NCBI RefSeq assembly: GCF_020400825.1 | Contig: NZ_JAINVH010000014.1 | Location: forward strand, 62,001 to 126,000 | Length of the DNA: 64,000 bases | Direction: 5' to 3' | From: Streptomyces sp. HPF1205 | Lineage (GTDB): Bacteria > Actinomycetota > Actinomycetes > Streptomycetales > Streptomycetaceae | In this document: in pieces, positions 33,273 to 41,279 of the stretch | How the letters are laid out: each line of letters begins with the position of its first letter | Numbering within the stretch: position 1 is the stretch's first letter | Position numbers and translations under genes: made by a program | The notes under the pieces: generated by a model | Seen by the model: the letters and a program-made list of their open reading frames with translations, nothing else | Told to the model about the DNA's origin: nothing | Database searches by the model: none

Positions 33273-33444
33273 GGCACCAGCCTACGGCGCGCGCCCGCGC
33301 GGGCGGGGCGGAGGGCGCCGCGGCTGTTACCGTCGAGCCGGACCGGATACCGACAATCCCCATCAAGTCCGGCGATTCACCCGAGGGTGGTTCGCGTGTA
33401 CGCGCGAGCTCCCGCCGACGCTTTCGGACGTACGGAGGTGCCGC

Positions 33445-34020
33445 GTGGTAACGATCTCGTCCCGCACGCTGGTCACCGGGCTGCTCGCGGCAGCCCTCGG
33501 CACGGTCGGGCTGCTGACCGTGCAGGCCGCCGATTCGGCGGGCACCGCTCCGGCCGGAACGGCAGGAGGGACGGCAGGGGCGGGAGCGGCCGGGCTGGGC
33601 GCCGGGCGCGGCGCGGGTCCCGCGACCGGTCACGGCACGACCCGGCTGCCGGCCGGTTCCGGGACCGGGGAGCGGGTGGTCTACAGCCTGTCCGGCGGCC
33701 GGGTGTGGCTGGTCGGCGGGCACGGCGAGGTGGTCCGCAGCTTCGCCGTGGTCGGCGGCGGCCTGCCGCCGTCGGTAGGGCCCCACAAGGTGTTCGCCCG
33801 CCGCCAGGGCGGTCGGGGCGGCGACGGCGTGAAGGTCGAGCACGTCGTGCTCTTCGCCGAGACCGACGGGCTGAACATCGGTTTCAGCGCTGCCGCCGAC
33901 GGCTCCATGGCGGCCCGCGACCCGGCGATGCGCAGCGGGGCGGTCCGGGAGAGCCGGGCGGACGCGGCCGCGCTGTGGCAGCGCGCGCCGATCGGGGCGG
34001 CCGTGGTGGTCGTGCGGTGA
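33445..34020 (+). CDS. Secreted/membrane-anchored protein of unknown function
   Basis: 191 aa from a GTG at 33445 with CGGAGG upstream. Signal-type N-terminus (SSRTLVTGLLAAALGTVGLL), Gly/Ala-rich linker, then a compact domain: VVYSLSGGRVWLVGGHGEVV, SFAVVGGGLPPSVGPHKVFA, VLFAETDGLNIGFSAAADGS. The strand pattern and the PSVGPHKV turn recall L,D-transpeptidase-like scaffolds, but there is no SxGC-R catalytic motif, so enzymatic activity is not supported. Divergent from tsaB. Confidence 0.75.
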   Translation: MVTISSRTLVTGLLAAALGTVGLLTVQAADSAGTAPAGTAGGTAGAGAAGLGAGRGAGPATGHGTTRLPAGSGTGERVVYSLSGGRVWLVGGHGEVVRSFAVVGGGLPPSVGPHKVFARRQGGRGGDGVKVEHVVLFAETDGLNIGFSAAADGSMAARDPAMRSGAVRESRADAAALWQRAPIGAAVVVVR

Positions 34021-34165
34021 GGTTGCGGTGGTGATTCACCCGTTCGGTCGAATGAGCCGACAGCCTGTCGGGAAGATATTGCGGACCGGCGGTTCCCCAT
34101 GGTGTGCTTGGAGACGAACCCTTTGGTCAGGGTTGCCTCACTTCGCCAGTTTCAGGGAGGCGCGC

Positions 34166-34417
34166 ATGCCGGCCACCTCGGCCCATGACCCGCGGGACCC
34201 GCGGCCGCCCGGCACGCCGTCGGTCGACGCCGTGCTCGCCGCGTGCGCCGCCGCCCGTACCGTGTCGACCCCACCGCCCGCGCGGCCGTCCACCCGGCCG
34301 TCGGCCTCGCCGTCCGTCTCCTCGCCGTCCGCCGACGAGGACCGGCCGGGGCAGGCCCCGGCCTCTCGCACCCCGGTGCGCGCCCCCGTCCCGGACCCGG
34401 ACCGCGACGCGGCCTGA
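34166..34417 (+). CDS. 83-aa Pro/Ser-rich hypothetical protein
   Basis: Starts MPATSAHDPRDPRPPGTPSV at the ATG at 34166 with GGGAGGCGCGC upstream. A short helical segment (SVDAVLAACAAARTV) precedes a disordered Pro/Ser/Ala tail. The ribosome site and codon bias support it. No family recognised. Confidence 0.6.
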   Translation: MPATSAHDPRDPRPPGTPSVDAVLAACAAARTVSTPPPARPSTRPSASPSVSSPSADEDRPGQAPASRTPVRAPVPDPDRDAA

Positions 34418-34508
34418 GGCGCGGGCGGGCCGGCACGACCCGCCCGGACCCGTAACGGTCCGGACCCGCACGGACCCGTAACCGGTCCTTACGCAAGGCG
34501 CGGGGCGG

Positions 34509-35066
34509 TCAGCCCCGCAGGACGTCCAGGTTCTCCGCGGCCCAGCGCGGGCCGATGCCGGTGACCGTGACCTCCCGCGGCCCGTCAGGACCGGTGACGC
34601 CGCCCCCGTCGTCGGGGCCGCCCGGCTCGCGCCCGATCACCACCTGCAGCCGCGCCTCGGACAGGTCCTCGACCTTGCCCTCGCCCCACTCCACGACCAC
34701 CACGGACTCCGGCAGCGAGACGTCCAGGTCCAGGTCCTCCATCTCGTCCAGGCCGCCGCCGAGGCGGTAGGCGTCGACGTGGACCAGGGCGGGGCCGCCG
34801 GTCAGCGAGGGGTGGACCCGCGCTATGACGAAGGTCGGCGAGGTGACGGCTCCGCGCACCCCCAGCCCCTCACCGAGGCCGCGGGTCAGCGTGGTCTTGC
34901 CGGCGCCCAGGTCGCCGCTGAGCAGGACCAGGTCACCGGGGGCGAGCAGGGACGCCAGCCTGCGGCCCAGTTCGCGCATGCGCTCGGCGGTCCCGACGGT
35001 GATCGTGACCGCCGGGGCGTCGTCCTGTTCCGTACCCGCCGGGTACTGGTCGTGCGGTGTGCCCAT
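34509..35066 (-). CDS. tsaE: tRNA t6A biosynthesis ATPase TsaE
   Basis: 185-aa P-loop ATPase that regulates the TsaB-TsaD complex. Walker A LLSGDLGAGKTTLTRGLGEG; SPTFVIARVHPSL; LVHVDAYRL; VVVVEWGEGKVEDLSEARLQ. C-terminal Gly/Asp-rich loop EPGGPDDGGGVTGPDGPREV is longer than usual. ATG at 35066 lies 11 nt after the hydrolase stop, so it belongs to the alr-hydrolase-tsaE operon. It is separated from tsaB-tsaD by two plus-strand genes. Confidence 0.95.
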   Translation of the reverse strand: MGTPHDQYPAGTEQDDAPAVTITVGTAERMRELGRRLASLLAPGDLVLLSGDLGAGKTTLTRGLGEGLGVRGAVTSPTFVIARVHPSLTGGPALVHVDAYRLGGGLDEMEDLDLDVSLPESVVVVEWGEGKVEDLSEARLQVVIGREPGGPDDGGGVTGPDGPREVTVTGIGPRWAAENLDVLRG

Positions 35067-35077
35067 GATTGCTGATG

Positions 35078-36283
35078 CTACTTGTCGGCCGCCGCTGTGA
35101 GGTCGCGAAGCCCCTGAGGAACGGGAGCGCGCACCGCGTCGCAGGCGTGCGAGACGAGTGCGGCCAGCGCGCGGTTCACCAGGTCGGGCCGCTCCAGTAT
35201 GACCAGGTGGCCCGCGCCGTCGATGACGACCAGCTCGGCGCCGGGCAGTTTCTCGGCGATCTCGGCGCTGTGCGCGCTGGGGGTGAGCAGGTCCTTCTCC
35301 CCCGCCAGCACCAGCCCGGGCAAAGCGTCGAACCCGGCCAGCGCTTCGGCCTTGTCGTGGGTGGTGAACGCCGGGTAGAACTCGGCGACCACGTCGATCG
35401 GCGTGTCCTCGATCAGCCGCTCGGCGAACCGCTGGACGGCCGGGTCCACGTCGTCCGAGCCGAACGAGTACCGCTTGACGACCCCGGTGAACAGGTCGGC
35501 GGTGGCACCGCGCGCCCGCTCCACCAGCTCGGCCTGCCGGCCGAGCACCCGCAGCAGGCCCGGCGCGAGGAGGCGGAAGGCCCTGGCCCCGGCGGCCGGC
35601 AGGCCCAGGGTGACGGCGGCGAGCTTGCCCGCGGAGGTCGACAGGAAGGCGACACCGGCCACCCGCTCCCGGACGTAGTCGGGGAACTGGTCGGCGAGGG
35701 CCATGACGGTCATGCCGCCCATGGAGTGGCCGACCAGGACCACCGGTCCCTCGGGCACGGCGGCGTCGAGCACGGCCTTCAGGTCGCGGCCGAGCTGGTC
35801 GATGGTGACCGGTCCGCCCGCCGCCTGGTCGCGGCCGCGCTCGCTGCGGCCGTGGCTGCGCTGGTCCCAGTAGACGGCCCGCACGGCGCCGCGCAGGGCG
35901 GCGCGCTGGAAGTGCCAGGAGTCCTGGTTGAGGCAGTAGCCGTGGCAGAAGACGACGGTGACCGGCCGGACCTGCGGGGCGGCGCCCTTGGCCGGGCGGC
36001 GCAGCCAGCCCCTGCCGCGCCGCTGCGGTACGGCGGGCGCCGGCGGCTCGGCGGCGTCCTCGACCTCGTAGTAGAGCTCGGTGCCGTCCTCGGCCGCGGT
36101 GGTGCCGGGGGCGCCGCGCAGCGTCCCGTACGGCCCCGCGGCGTCCAGCGCGAGACGGGCCTCGCGCCGCACCGAACGGCTCACCGTGGCGCGCTCGATC
36201 GCCATGCCGGCGGCGGCCCCGGCCGCCACCACCCCGATCGCGGCGCCGACCAGCCCGGCCCGCTCCCACTTCGCCTCGGCCAC
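35078..36283 (-). CDS. Alpha/beta hydrolase with N-terminal membrane anchor
   Basis: 401 aa from a GTG at 36283, 5 nt after the alr stop. N-terminal hydrophobic anchor (AGLVGAAIGVVAAGAAAGMA), then an alpha/beta-hydrolase domain: oxyanion HGYCLNQDSWHF, nucleophile elbow VVLVGHSMGGMTVMAL, acid in VLAGEKDLLTP and His in IDGAGHLVILERPD. The catalytic triad is complete. Conserved between alr and tsaE in actinobacteria; substrate unknown. Confidence 0.9.
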   Translation of the reverse strand: MAEAKWERAGLVGAAIGVVAAGAAAGMAIERATVSRSVRREARLALDAAGPYGTLRGAPGTTAAEDGTELYYEVEDAAEPPAPAVPQRRGRGWLRRPAKGAAPQVRPVTVVFCHGYCLNQDSWHFQRAALRGAVRAVYWDQRSHGRSERGRDQAAGGPVTIDQLGRDLKAVLDAAVPEGPVVLVGHSMGGMTVMALADQFPDYVRERVAGVAFLSTSAGKLAAVTLGLPAAGARAFRLLAPGLLRVLGRQAELVERARGATADLFTGVVKRYSFGSDDVDPAVQRFAERLIEDTPIDVVAEFYPAFTTHDKAEALAGFDALPGLVLAGEKDLLTPSAHSAEIAEKLPGAELVVIDGAGHLVILERPDLVNRALAALVSHACDAVRAPVPQGLRDLTAAADK

Positions 36284-36288
36284 GGCGC

Positions 36289-37467
36289 TCAGCGCCCGTC
36301 CAGGTGGATCCGCGGTACGCGGGAGCCGACGCGGGTGACGATCTCGTACGCGATGGTGCCGCAGGCGCGGGCCCAGTCCTCGGCGGTCGGCTCGCCGCGG
36401 TCGCCGGGGCCGAAGAGGACGGCCTCGTCGCCGGGCTCCGCGGTGTCGCCGCCGAGGTCCAGCACGAACTGGTCCATCGCCACCCGGCCCGCGATCGTCC
36501 GCCACTTTCCGGCGACCAGCACCGGGCCCGCGGACGAGGCGTGCCGCGGCACTCCGTCCGCGTACCCCACGGGGACCAGCGCGAGGGTGGTCTCGCCCGG
36601 CGTGACGTACTGGTGCCCGTAGCTGACGCCGTGGCCGCCGGGGACCCGCTTGACCGAGGCGAGGCGGGCGGAGAGCGTCATCACCGGCCGCAGCCCGAAG
36701 TCCGCCGGGGCGCCGACCTGGGGCACCGGCGAGATCCCGTACATCGCCACGCCGGGGCGCACGAGGTCGAAGTGGGACTCGGGGAGGGTGAGGGTGCCCG
36801 GCGAGTTGGCGATGTGCCGGACCTCCGGTTCGAGGCCGGCGTCCGCGGCGCGGTCGACGGCCTCGCGGAAGATGCCCAGTTCGCGGTCGATCGAGGGGTG
36901 GCCGGGCTCGTCGGCGCAGGAGAAGTGCGCCCACACGCCGGTGACCTTGATCAGGCCGTCCCGCTCGGCCGCGCGGGCGGCCCTGGTCAGGTCGGGCCAG
37001 TCGGCGGGCTGCGCCCCGTTGCGCCCCAGGCCCGCGTCGATCTTGAGCTGGACGCGGGCGGTGCGGCCGGCCGCGCGCGCCGCCGCCACCGCCTCCTCCA
37101 GCGCCCAGCGGGCGCTGACCGTCACGTCGATGTCGGCCGCCACGCACTCGCGCCACGGGCCGCCGGGCGTCCACAGCCAGCACAGCACCCGGCCGCCCAG
37201 CCCGGCCGCGCGCAGGGCGAGCGCCTCCTCGGGCGTGGCCACGCCCAGCCACTGCGCGCCCGCCTCCAGCGCGGCGCGGGCGCAGGGCACCATGCCGTGC
37301 CCGTAGGCGTCGGCCTTGAGGACGGCCATGAACGCCGCGCCGGGTGCCTTGGCCCGGAGCGCGGCGACGTTGGCCCGCAGCGCGGCCAGGTCGATGGCCG
37401 CCCAGGCGCGCGGGGGCGGGACGCGGGTGGGGCCGGTGCCGTTCGTGGTGCCGTTCGTGCCGTTCAT
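36289..37467 (-). CDS. alr: Alanine racemase
   Basis: 392-aa PLP enzyme producing D-alanine for peptidoglycan. Schiff-base Lys in AVLKADAYGHGMVPCARAAL; Tyr of VRPGVAMYGISPVP; second catalytic Tyr in GGHGVSYGHQYVTPGETTLA; VPVGYADGVPRHAS. The short N-terminus MNGTNGTTNGTGPTR comes from a degenerate direct repeat and is probably unstructured. First gene of alr-hydrolase-tsaE. ATG at 37467 is the family-like start; the frame remains open upstream. Confidence 0.96.
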   Translation of the reverse strand: MNGTNGTTNGTGPTRVPPPRAWAAIDLAALRANVAALRAKAPGAAFMAVLKADAYGHGMVPCARAALEAGAQWLGVATPEEALALRAAGLGGRVLCWLWTPGGPWRECVAADIDVTVSARWALEEAVAAARAAGRTARVQLKIDAGLGRNGAQPADWPDLTRAARAAERDGLIKVTGVWAHFSCADEPGHPSIDRELGIFREAVDRAADAGLEPEVRHIANSPGTLTLPESHFDLVRPGVAMYGISPVPQVGAPADFGLRPVMTLSARLASVKRVPGGHGVSYGHQYVTPGETTLALVPVGYADGVPRHASSAGPVLVAGKWRTIAGRVAMDQFVLDLGGDTAEPGDEAVLFGPGDRGEPTAEDWARACGTIAYEIVTRVGSRVPRIHLDGR

Positions 37468-37657
37468 CACGGACAGTGTCTCAGGCGCGGGCCGCCCGGC
37501 GGCGACGCCTGTCCACAGGGCGCGGGCGGCGGGGGTGCGGCCGGTTCCTGACGGCAGGACGCGGCGCGGCACGGGAGGCGGTGCTCGTACAGGGCCCACT
37601 CGCCGCACAGGGTGCGGTCGGCCGGCGGGCGCCTTTGCCGCGTCCGCCGGCCGGCCG

Positions 37658-39097
37658 TCAGCCGCACACGTTGCGCCAGGCAGCCGGGACCGCCTCGGCC
37701 ACGTCCGCCGCCGACAACGGCCCCTCGGCGAGGCGGGCCGCGAGGCCGTGCAGGTAGGCGCCGCAGGAGGCGGCGTCCAGGGCCGGGAGGCCGCCCGCGA
37801 GCAGCGAGCCGGTCAGGCCGGACAGCACGTCGCCGCTGCCGGCGGTGGCGAGCCAGGGCGTACCGGTCGGATTGACGCGAACCGGAACAGCCGGGTCCGG
37901 ATCGGCGATCAGGGTGGTGGAGCCCTTGAGCAGTACGGTGGCGCGCAGCCGCGCGGCCAGCGCGCGAACGGCTTCCAGGCGGCGCGCCTCCACCTCCTCG
38001 CGCGCCCACCCCAGGAGGGCGGCCGCCTCCCCGGCGTGCGGGGTCAGGACGGTGGGCGCGGCCCGGCCACGTACCGCGTCGGCGTCCATCAGCCGCAGCC
38101 CGTCGGCGTCCACCAGGACGGGCACGTCGGAGGCGAGCACCTCGGCCACCGCCCGGCGGGCGTCCGCCTCGTCGCCGAGGCCGGGGCCGGCCACCCACGC
38201 CTGCACGCGGCCCGCCTGGTGCGGCGAACCGCTCGACACGAGCGTCTCGGGGTGCCGGGCGAGCACCGCGTCGCCGCCGGCGCCCACGTACCGCACGGCC
38301 CCGGCGCCCGCCCGCAGCGCCCCGGACACGGCGAGGACGGCCGCCCCCGGGTAGCGCGGGGAGCCGGCCACGACACCGATGACGCCACGCCGGTACTTGT
38401 CGCTCTCGCCCTTCGGACGCGGCAGCAGCGCGGCCACGTCGGCGTGCTGCGGCGACTCGACGTCCGGGGCGCCGAGGTCGCCGCCCAGGCCGATGTCGAC
38501 CAGGTGGAGTGCGCCGGCGAACCCGGCGGCCGGGTCGATGAGATGGGCGGGCTTGTACGTCCCGAAGGTCACGGTGACGTCCGCGCGGACGGCCGCCCCC
38601 TGCACCTCGCCGCTGTCGGCGTCCACGCCGCTGGGCAGGTCGACGGCGACGACGGCGGCCCCGGACCGGTGCGCGGCCTCGGCGAGCGGCACGGCCGCAG
38701 GCCGCAGGCCCCCCTTGCCGCCGATACCGGTGATGCCGTCGAGCACGAGGGCCGCCCGGTCGATCAGGGCCTCCCCCTGCTCCGGGCCGACCGCCCGCCC
38801 GCCCGCGGCCCGCAGCGCCGCCAGTCCCCCGGCGTGCGCCCGCTCCGGGCTGAGCAGCACGGCCGTGACGGCGGCCCCGCGCCGCGCCAGCCGGGCGCCC
38901 GCGTACAGCGCGTCCCCGCCGTTGTCCCCGCTCCCGGTCAGCACCACCACCCGCGCGCCCGAGACCCTGCCCAGCAACCGCGCGCCCACCGCGGCCAGCC
39001 CGGCCGCCGCCCGCTGCATCAACGCCCCTTCGGGCAACCGTCCCATGAGCGCCCGCTCGGCCTCCCGCACGACCGCCACGCTGTGCCCGTACCTCAT
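37658..39097 (-). CDS. nnr: Bifunctional NAD(P)H-hydrate epimerase / ADP-dependent dehydratase
   Basis: Repairs damaged NAD(P)H (NADHX). 479 aa with two domains: N-terminal YjeF_N epimerase (LTGSGDNGGDALYAGARLAR, VAVDLPSGVDAD, DVTVTFGTYKPAHLI) and C-terminal carbohydrate-kinase-like dehydratase (KYRRGVIGVVAGSPRYPGAA, TVLTPHAGEAAALLG, TAGSGDVLSGLTGSLLAG). All signature loops are present. ATG at 39097 (MRYGHSVAVVREAERALMGR) matches the family start. Divergent from the toxin-antitoxin pair. Confidence 0.95.
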   Translation of the reverse strand: MRYGHSVAVVREAERALMGRLPEGALMQRAAAGLAAVGARLLGRVSGARVVVLTGSGDNGGDALYAGARLARRGAAVTAVLLSPERAHAGGLAALRAAGGRAVGPEQGEALIDRAALVLDGITGIGGKGGLRPAAVPLAEAAHRSGAAVVAVDLPSGVDADSGEVQGAAVRADVTVTFGTYKPAHLIDPAAGFAGALHLVDIGLGGDLGAPDVESPQHADVAALLPRPKGESDKYRRGVIGVVAGSPRYPGAAVLAVSGALRAGAGAVRYVGAGGDAVLARHPETLVSSGSPHQAGRVQAWVAGPGLGDEADARRAVAEVLASDVPVLVDADGLRLMDADAVRGRAAPTVLTPHAGEAAALLGWAREEVEARRLEAVRALAARLRATVLLKGSTTLIADPDPAVPVRVNPTGTPWLATAGSGDVLSGLTGSLLAGGLPALDAASCGAYLHGLAARLAEGPLSAADVAEAVPAAWRNVCG

Positions 39098-39215
39098 CCA
39101 CCGACCTCCCGGACTCCGGATCCCCCCATCTTCCCCGCCGGGCCCCGGGCCCGCCCGCGCGCCCGGCAGCCCGGGAGGCTGGTTGTGCAATTTTCCGTAC
39201 ACGAGGAGGTGTCCC

Positions 39216-39473
39216 ATGAAGACCATGACGTATTCCGAGTCGCGCGCCAGGTACGCCGAAGTACTCGACTCGGTCAACGACGACCGCGAGGAAGTCGTCA
39301 TCACGCGCGCCGGACATGAACCGGCCGTGATCGTGTCACTCGCTGAGTACGAGTCGCTGAAGGAGACCGCGTACCTGCTGAGGAGCCCGGCCAACGCCCG
39401 GCGCCTGCTCGCCTCGATCGACCGACTCGAGCACGGCGGCGGCACGCCTCGCGAACTGGTGGACGACGAGTGA
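39216..39473 (+). CDS. yefM: YefM-type antitoxin (Phd/YefM family)
   Basis: 85 aa. The DNA-binding N-terminus MKTMTYSESRARYAEVLDSV with ITRAGHEPAVIVSLAEYESL is typical; the C-terminal helix (NARRLLASIDRLEHGGGTP) is the toxin-binding region. Neutralises the downstream YoeB-like toxin and should repress the operon. AGGAGG at 39204-39209 precedes ATG 39216. Codon usage is somewhat less GC-rich than the surrounding housekeeping genes. Confidence 0.93.
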   Translation: MKTMTYSESRARYAEVLDSVNDDREEVVITRAGHEPAVIVSLAEYESLKETAYLLRSPANARRLLASIDRLEHGGGTPRELVDDE

Positions 39474-39730
39474 AGGTCGTCTTCGACGAAACGCCGTGGG
39501 CGGACTACCAGTGGTGGCAGACCCAGGACCGCAAGGTCCTGAAGCGGATCAACGTCCTCATCGCGGACATCGCCCGCAACGGCAACGAAGGAATCGGCAA
39601 GCCCGAACCGCTCAAGCACGGCTTCCACGGCTACTGGTTTCGGCGGATCACCGAGGAACACCGCCTCGTGTACCGAATCGACGAGGACGAGATCCGCGTC
39701 GCCGCCTGCCGCTACCACTACGGGAACTGA
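39470..39730 (+). CDS. yoeB: YoeB-type toxin (ribosome-dependent mRNA interferase)
   Basis: 86 aa, RelE/YoeB fold. DETPWADYQWWQTQDRKVLK start, GIGKPEPLKHGFHGYWFRRI centre and C-terminal EHRLVYRIDED-CRYHY. The catalytic Glu, Arg, His and C-terminal Tyr expected in YoeB are present (EHRLVYR; RYHYGN). Its GTG overlaps the antitoxin stop as GTGA, so the two are translationally coupled. It ends 13 bp before the convergent acpS end. Confidence 0.93.
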   Translation: MKVVFDETPWADYQWWQTQDRKVLKRINVLIADIARNGNEGIGKPEPLKHGFHGYWFRRITEEHRLVYRIDEDEIRVAACRYHYGN

Positions 39731-39743
39731 CGGACCCACACCC

Positions 39744-40112
39744 TCACGCCTCCGCTATCACCACCGCCGAGGCGATGCCCGCGTCGTGACTCAGCGACAG
39801 GTGCCAGGTCGTCACACCCAGGGCGGCGGCGTGGGCGGCGACCGTGCCGCGGACGATCAGGTGGGGGCGGCCCGATGAGGTGGTGACGACCTCCGCGTCG
39901 AGCCAGTGCAGGCCCGGCGGGGCGCCCAGGGACTTCGCCAGGGCCTCCTTGGCGGCGAAACGGGCGGCCAGGGAGGCGATGCCCCGGCGGTCACCGCTGG
40001 GCAGGTGCAGCTCGTCGTGGTTGAACAGGCGCTCGGCCATGCCCGGGGTGCGGTCCAGGGCCTCGGCGAAGCGGCCGATCTCCGCCACGTCGATCCCGAC
40101 TCCGACGATCAC
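39744..40112 (-). CDS. acpS: Holo-[acyl-carrier-protein] synthase
   Basis: 122-aa phosphopantetheinyl transferase that activates fatty-acid (and possibly polyketide) ACPs. Motifs: VGVGIDVAEIGRFAEAL (metal-binding Asp), SLAARFAAKEALAKSLG (Glu/Lys), LSLSHDAGIASAVVIAE. GTG at 40112 is the family-like start with only a weak ribosome site (GCCGGG). Divergent from coaA, whose product CoA is its substrate. Confidence 0.94.
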   Translation of the reverse strand: MIVGVGIDVAEIGRFAEALDRTPGMAERLFNHDELHLPSGDRRGIASLAARFAAKEALAKSLGAPPGLHWLDAEVVTTSSGRPHLIVRGTVAAHAAALGVTTWHLSLSHDAGIASAVVIAEA

Positions 40113-40289
40113 CCGGCGGTCACCGGCCCCGCGAGACGGCCGAACCGGCCGGCGTCGCCGCCGGCCCGCACCACGCCACAAGCGCGCCCGGCGCCCATGT
40201 CTTCCACGATCCCGTACATACCGGCCAGCTTAGGCCCGCGCCCCGCACCGCCCGTCACCTGGCGCCGCGGCCTGTGGAAAACTCCTGGC

Positions 40290-41264
40290 ATGACCTCGCC
40301 CGACAGCGCCCCCACCAGCCCGTACGTCGATCTGACCCGGGAACAGTGGAGCGCGCTGCGCGACCGTACGCCGCTGCCGCTGACCGCCGGCGAGGTGGAG
40401 GAGCTGCGCGGCCTCGGCGACGTGGTCGACCTGGACGAGGTGGTGGACGTCTACCTGCCGCTGTCCCGGCTGCTCAACCTGTACATCGCCGCGCACAGCG
40501 GGCTGCGCGGCGCCCTCAACACCTTCCTCGGCGGCGACGCGAACGGGCGGGGCCCCCACCAGCCCGGCACGCCGTTCGTCATCGGGGTGGCCGGCAGCGT
40601 GGCCGTCGGCAAGTCCACCACCGCCCGCCTGATGCGGGCGCTGCTGGCCAGATGGCCGGAGCACCCCCGGGTCGAACTGGTCACCACCGACGGCTTCCTG
40701 CTGCCCAACGCCGAACTGCGCCGCCGCGGCCTGATGTCCCGCAAGGGGTTCCCCGAGTCGTACGACCGCCGCGCCCTGACCCGGTTCGTCGCCGACGTCA
40801 AGGCGGGCAAGGCCGAGGTGAGCGCCCCCGTCTACTCGCACCTGAGCTACGACATCGTGCCCGGCGAGCGGCTCACCGTACGCCGTCCCGACATCCTCGT
40901 CGTGGAGGGGCTCAACGTCCTGCAGCCCGCCCTGCCCGGCAAGGACGGGCGGACCAGGATCGGCCTGGCGGACCACTTCGACTTCAGCGTGTACGTGGAC
41001 GCGCGCGCCGAGGACATCGAGCGGTGGTACCTGGAGCGGTTCCGCGCGCTGCGCGACACCGCCTTCCAGGACCCGTCCTCGTACTTCCGCCGGTACACCG
41101 AGGTCGGCGAGGACGAGGCCCTGGACTACGCACGGCGGATGTGGCGGACCGTCAACCGCCCCAACCTGGTGCAGAACATCGCCCCGACCCGCGGCCGGGC
41201 CACCCTCGTCCTGAGGAAGGGCCCGGACCACAAGGTACGGCGGCTGTCGCTGCGCAAGCTCTGA
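40290..41264 (+). CDS. coaA: Pantothenate kinase, type I
   Basis: 324 aa; first step of CoA synthesis, usually feedback-inhibited by CoA. Walker A in VIGVAGSVAVGKSTTARLMR; VELVTTDGFLLPNAEL; SRKGFPESYDRRAL; DILVVEGLNVLQP; YFRRYTEVGEDEALDYARRM. ATG at 40290 has no Shine-Dalgarno, but AAAACT ends 6 nt upstream, so the transcript may be leaderless. Convergent with glmM (15-bp gap). Confidence 0.95.
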   Translation: MTSPDSAPTSPYVDLTREQWSALRDRTPLPLTAGEVEELRGLGDVVDLDEVVDVYLPLSRLLNLYIAAHSGLRGALNTFLGGDANGRGPHQPGTPFVIGVAGSVAVGKSTTARLMRALLARWPEHPRVELVTTDGFLLPNAELRRRGLMSRKGFPESYDRRALTRFVADVKAGKAEVSAPVYSHLSYDIVPGERLTVRRPDILVVEGLNVLQPALPGKDGRTRIGLADHFDFSVYVDARAEDIERWYLERFRALRDTAFQDPSSYFRRYTEVGEDEALDYARRMWRTVNRPNLVQNIAPTRGRATLVLRKGPDHKVRRLSLRKL

Positions 41265-41279
41265 GGCGGGCCGCGGCCC

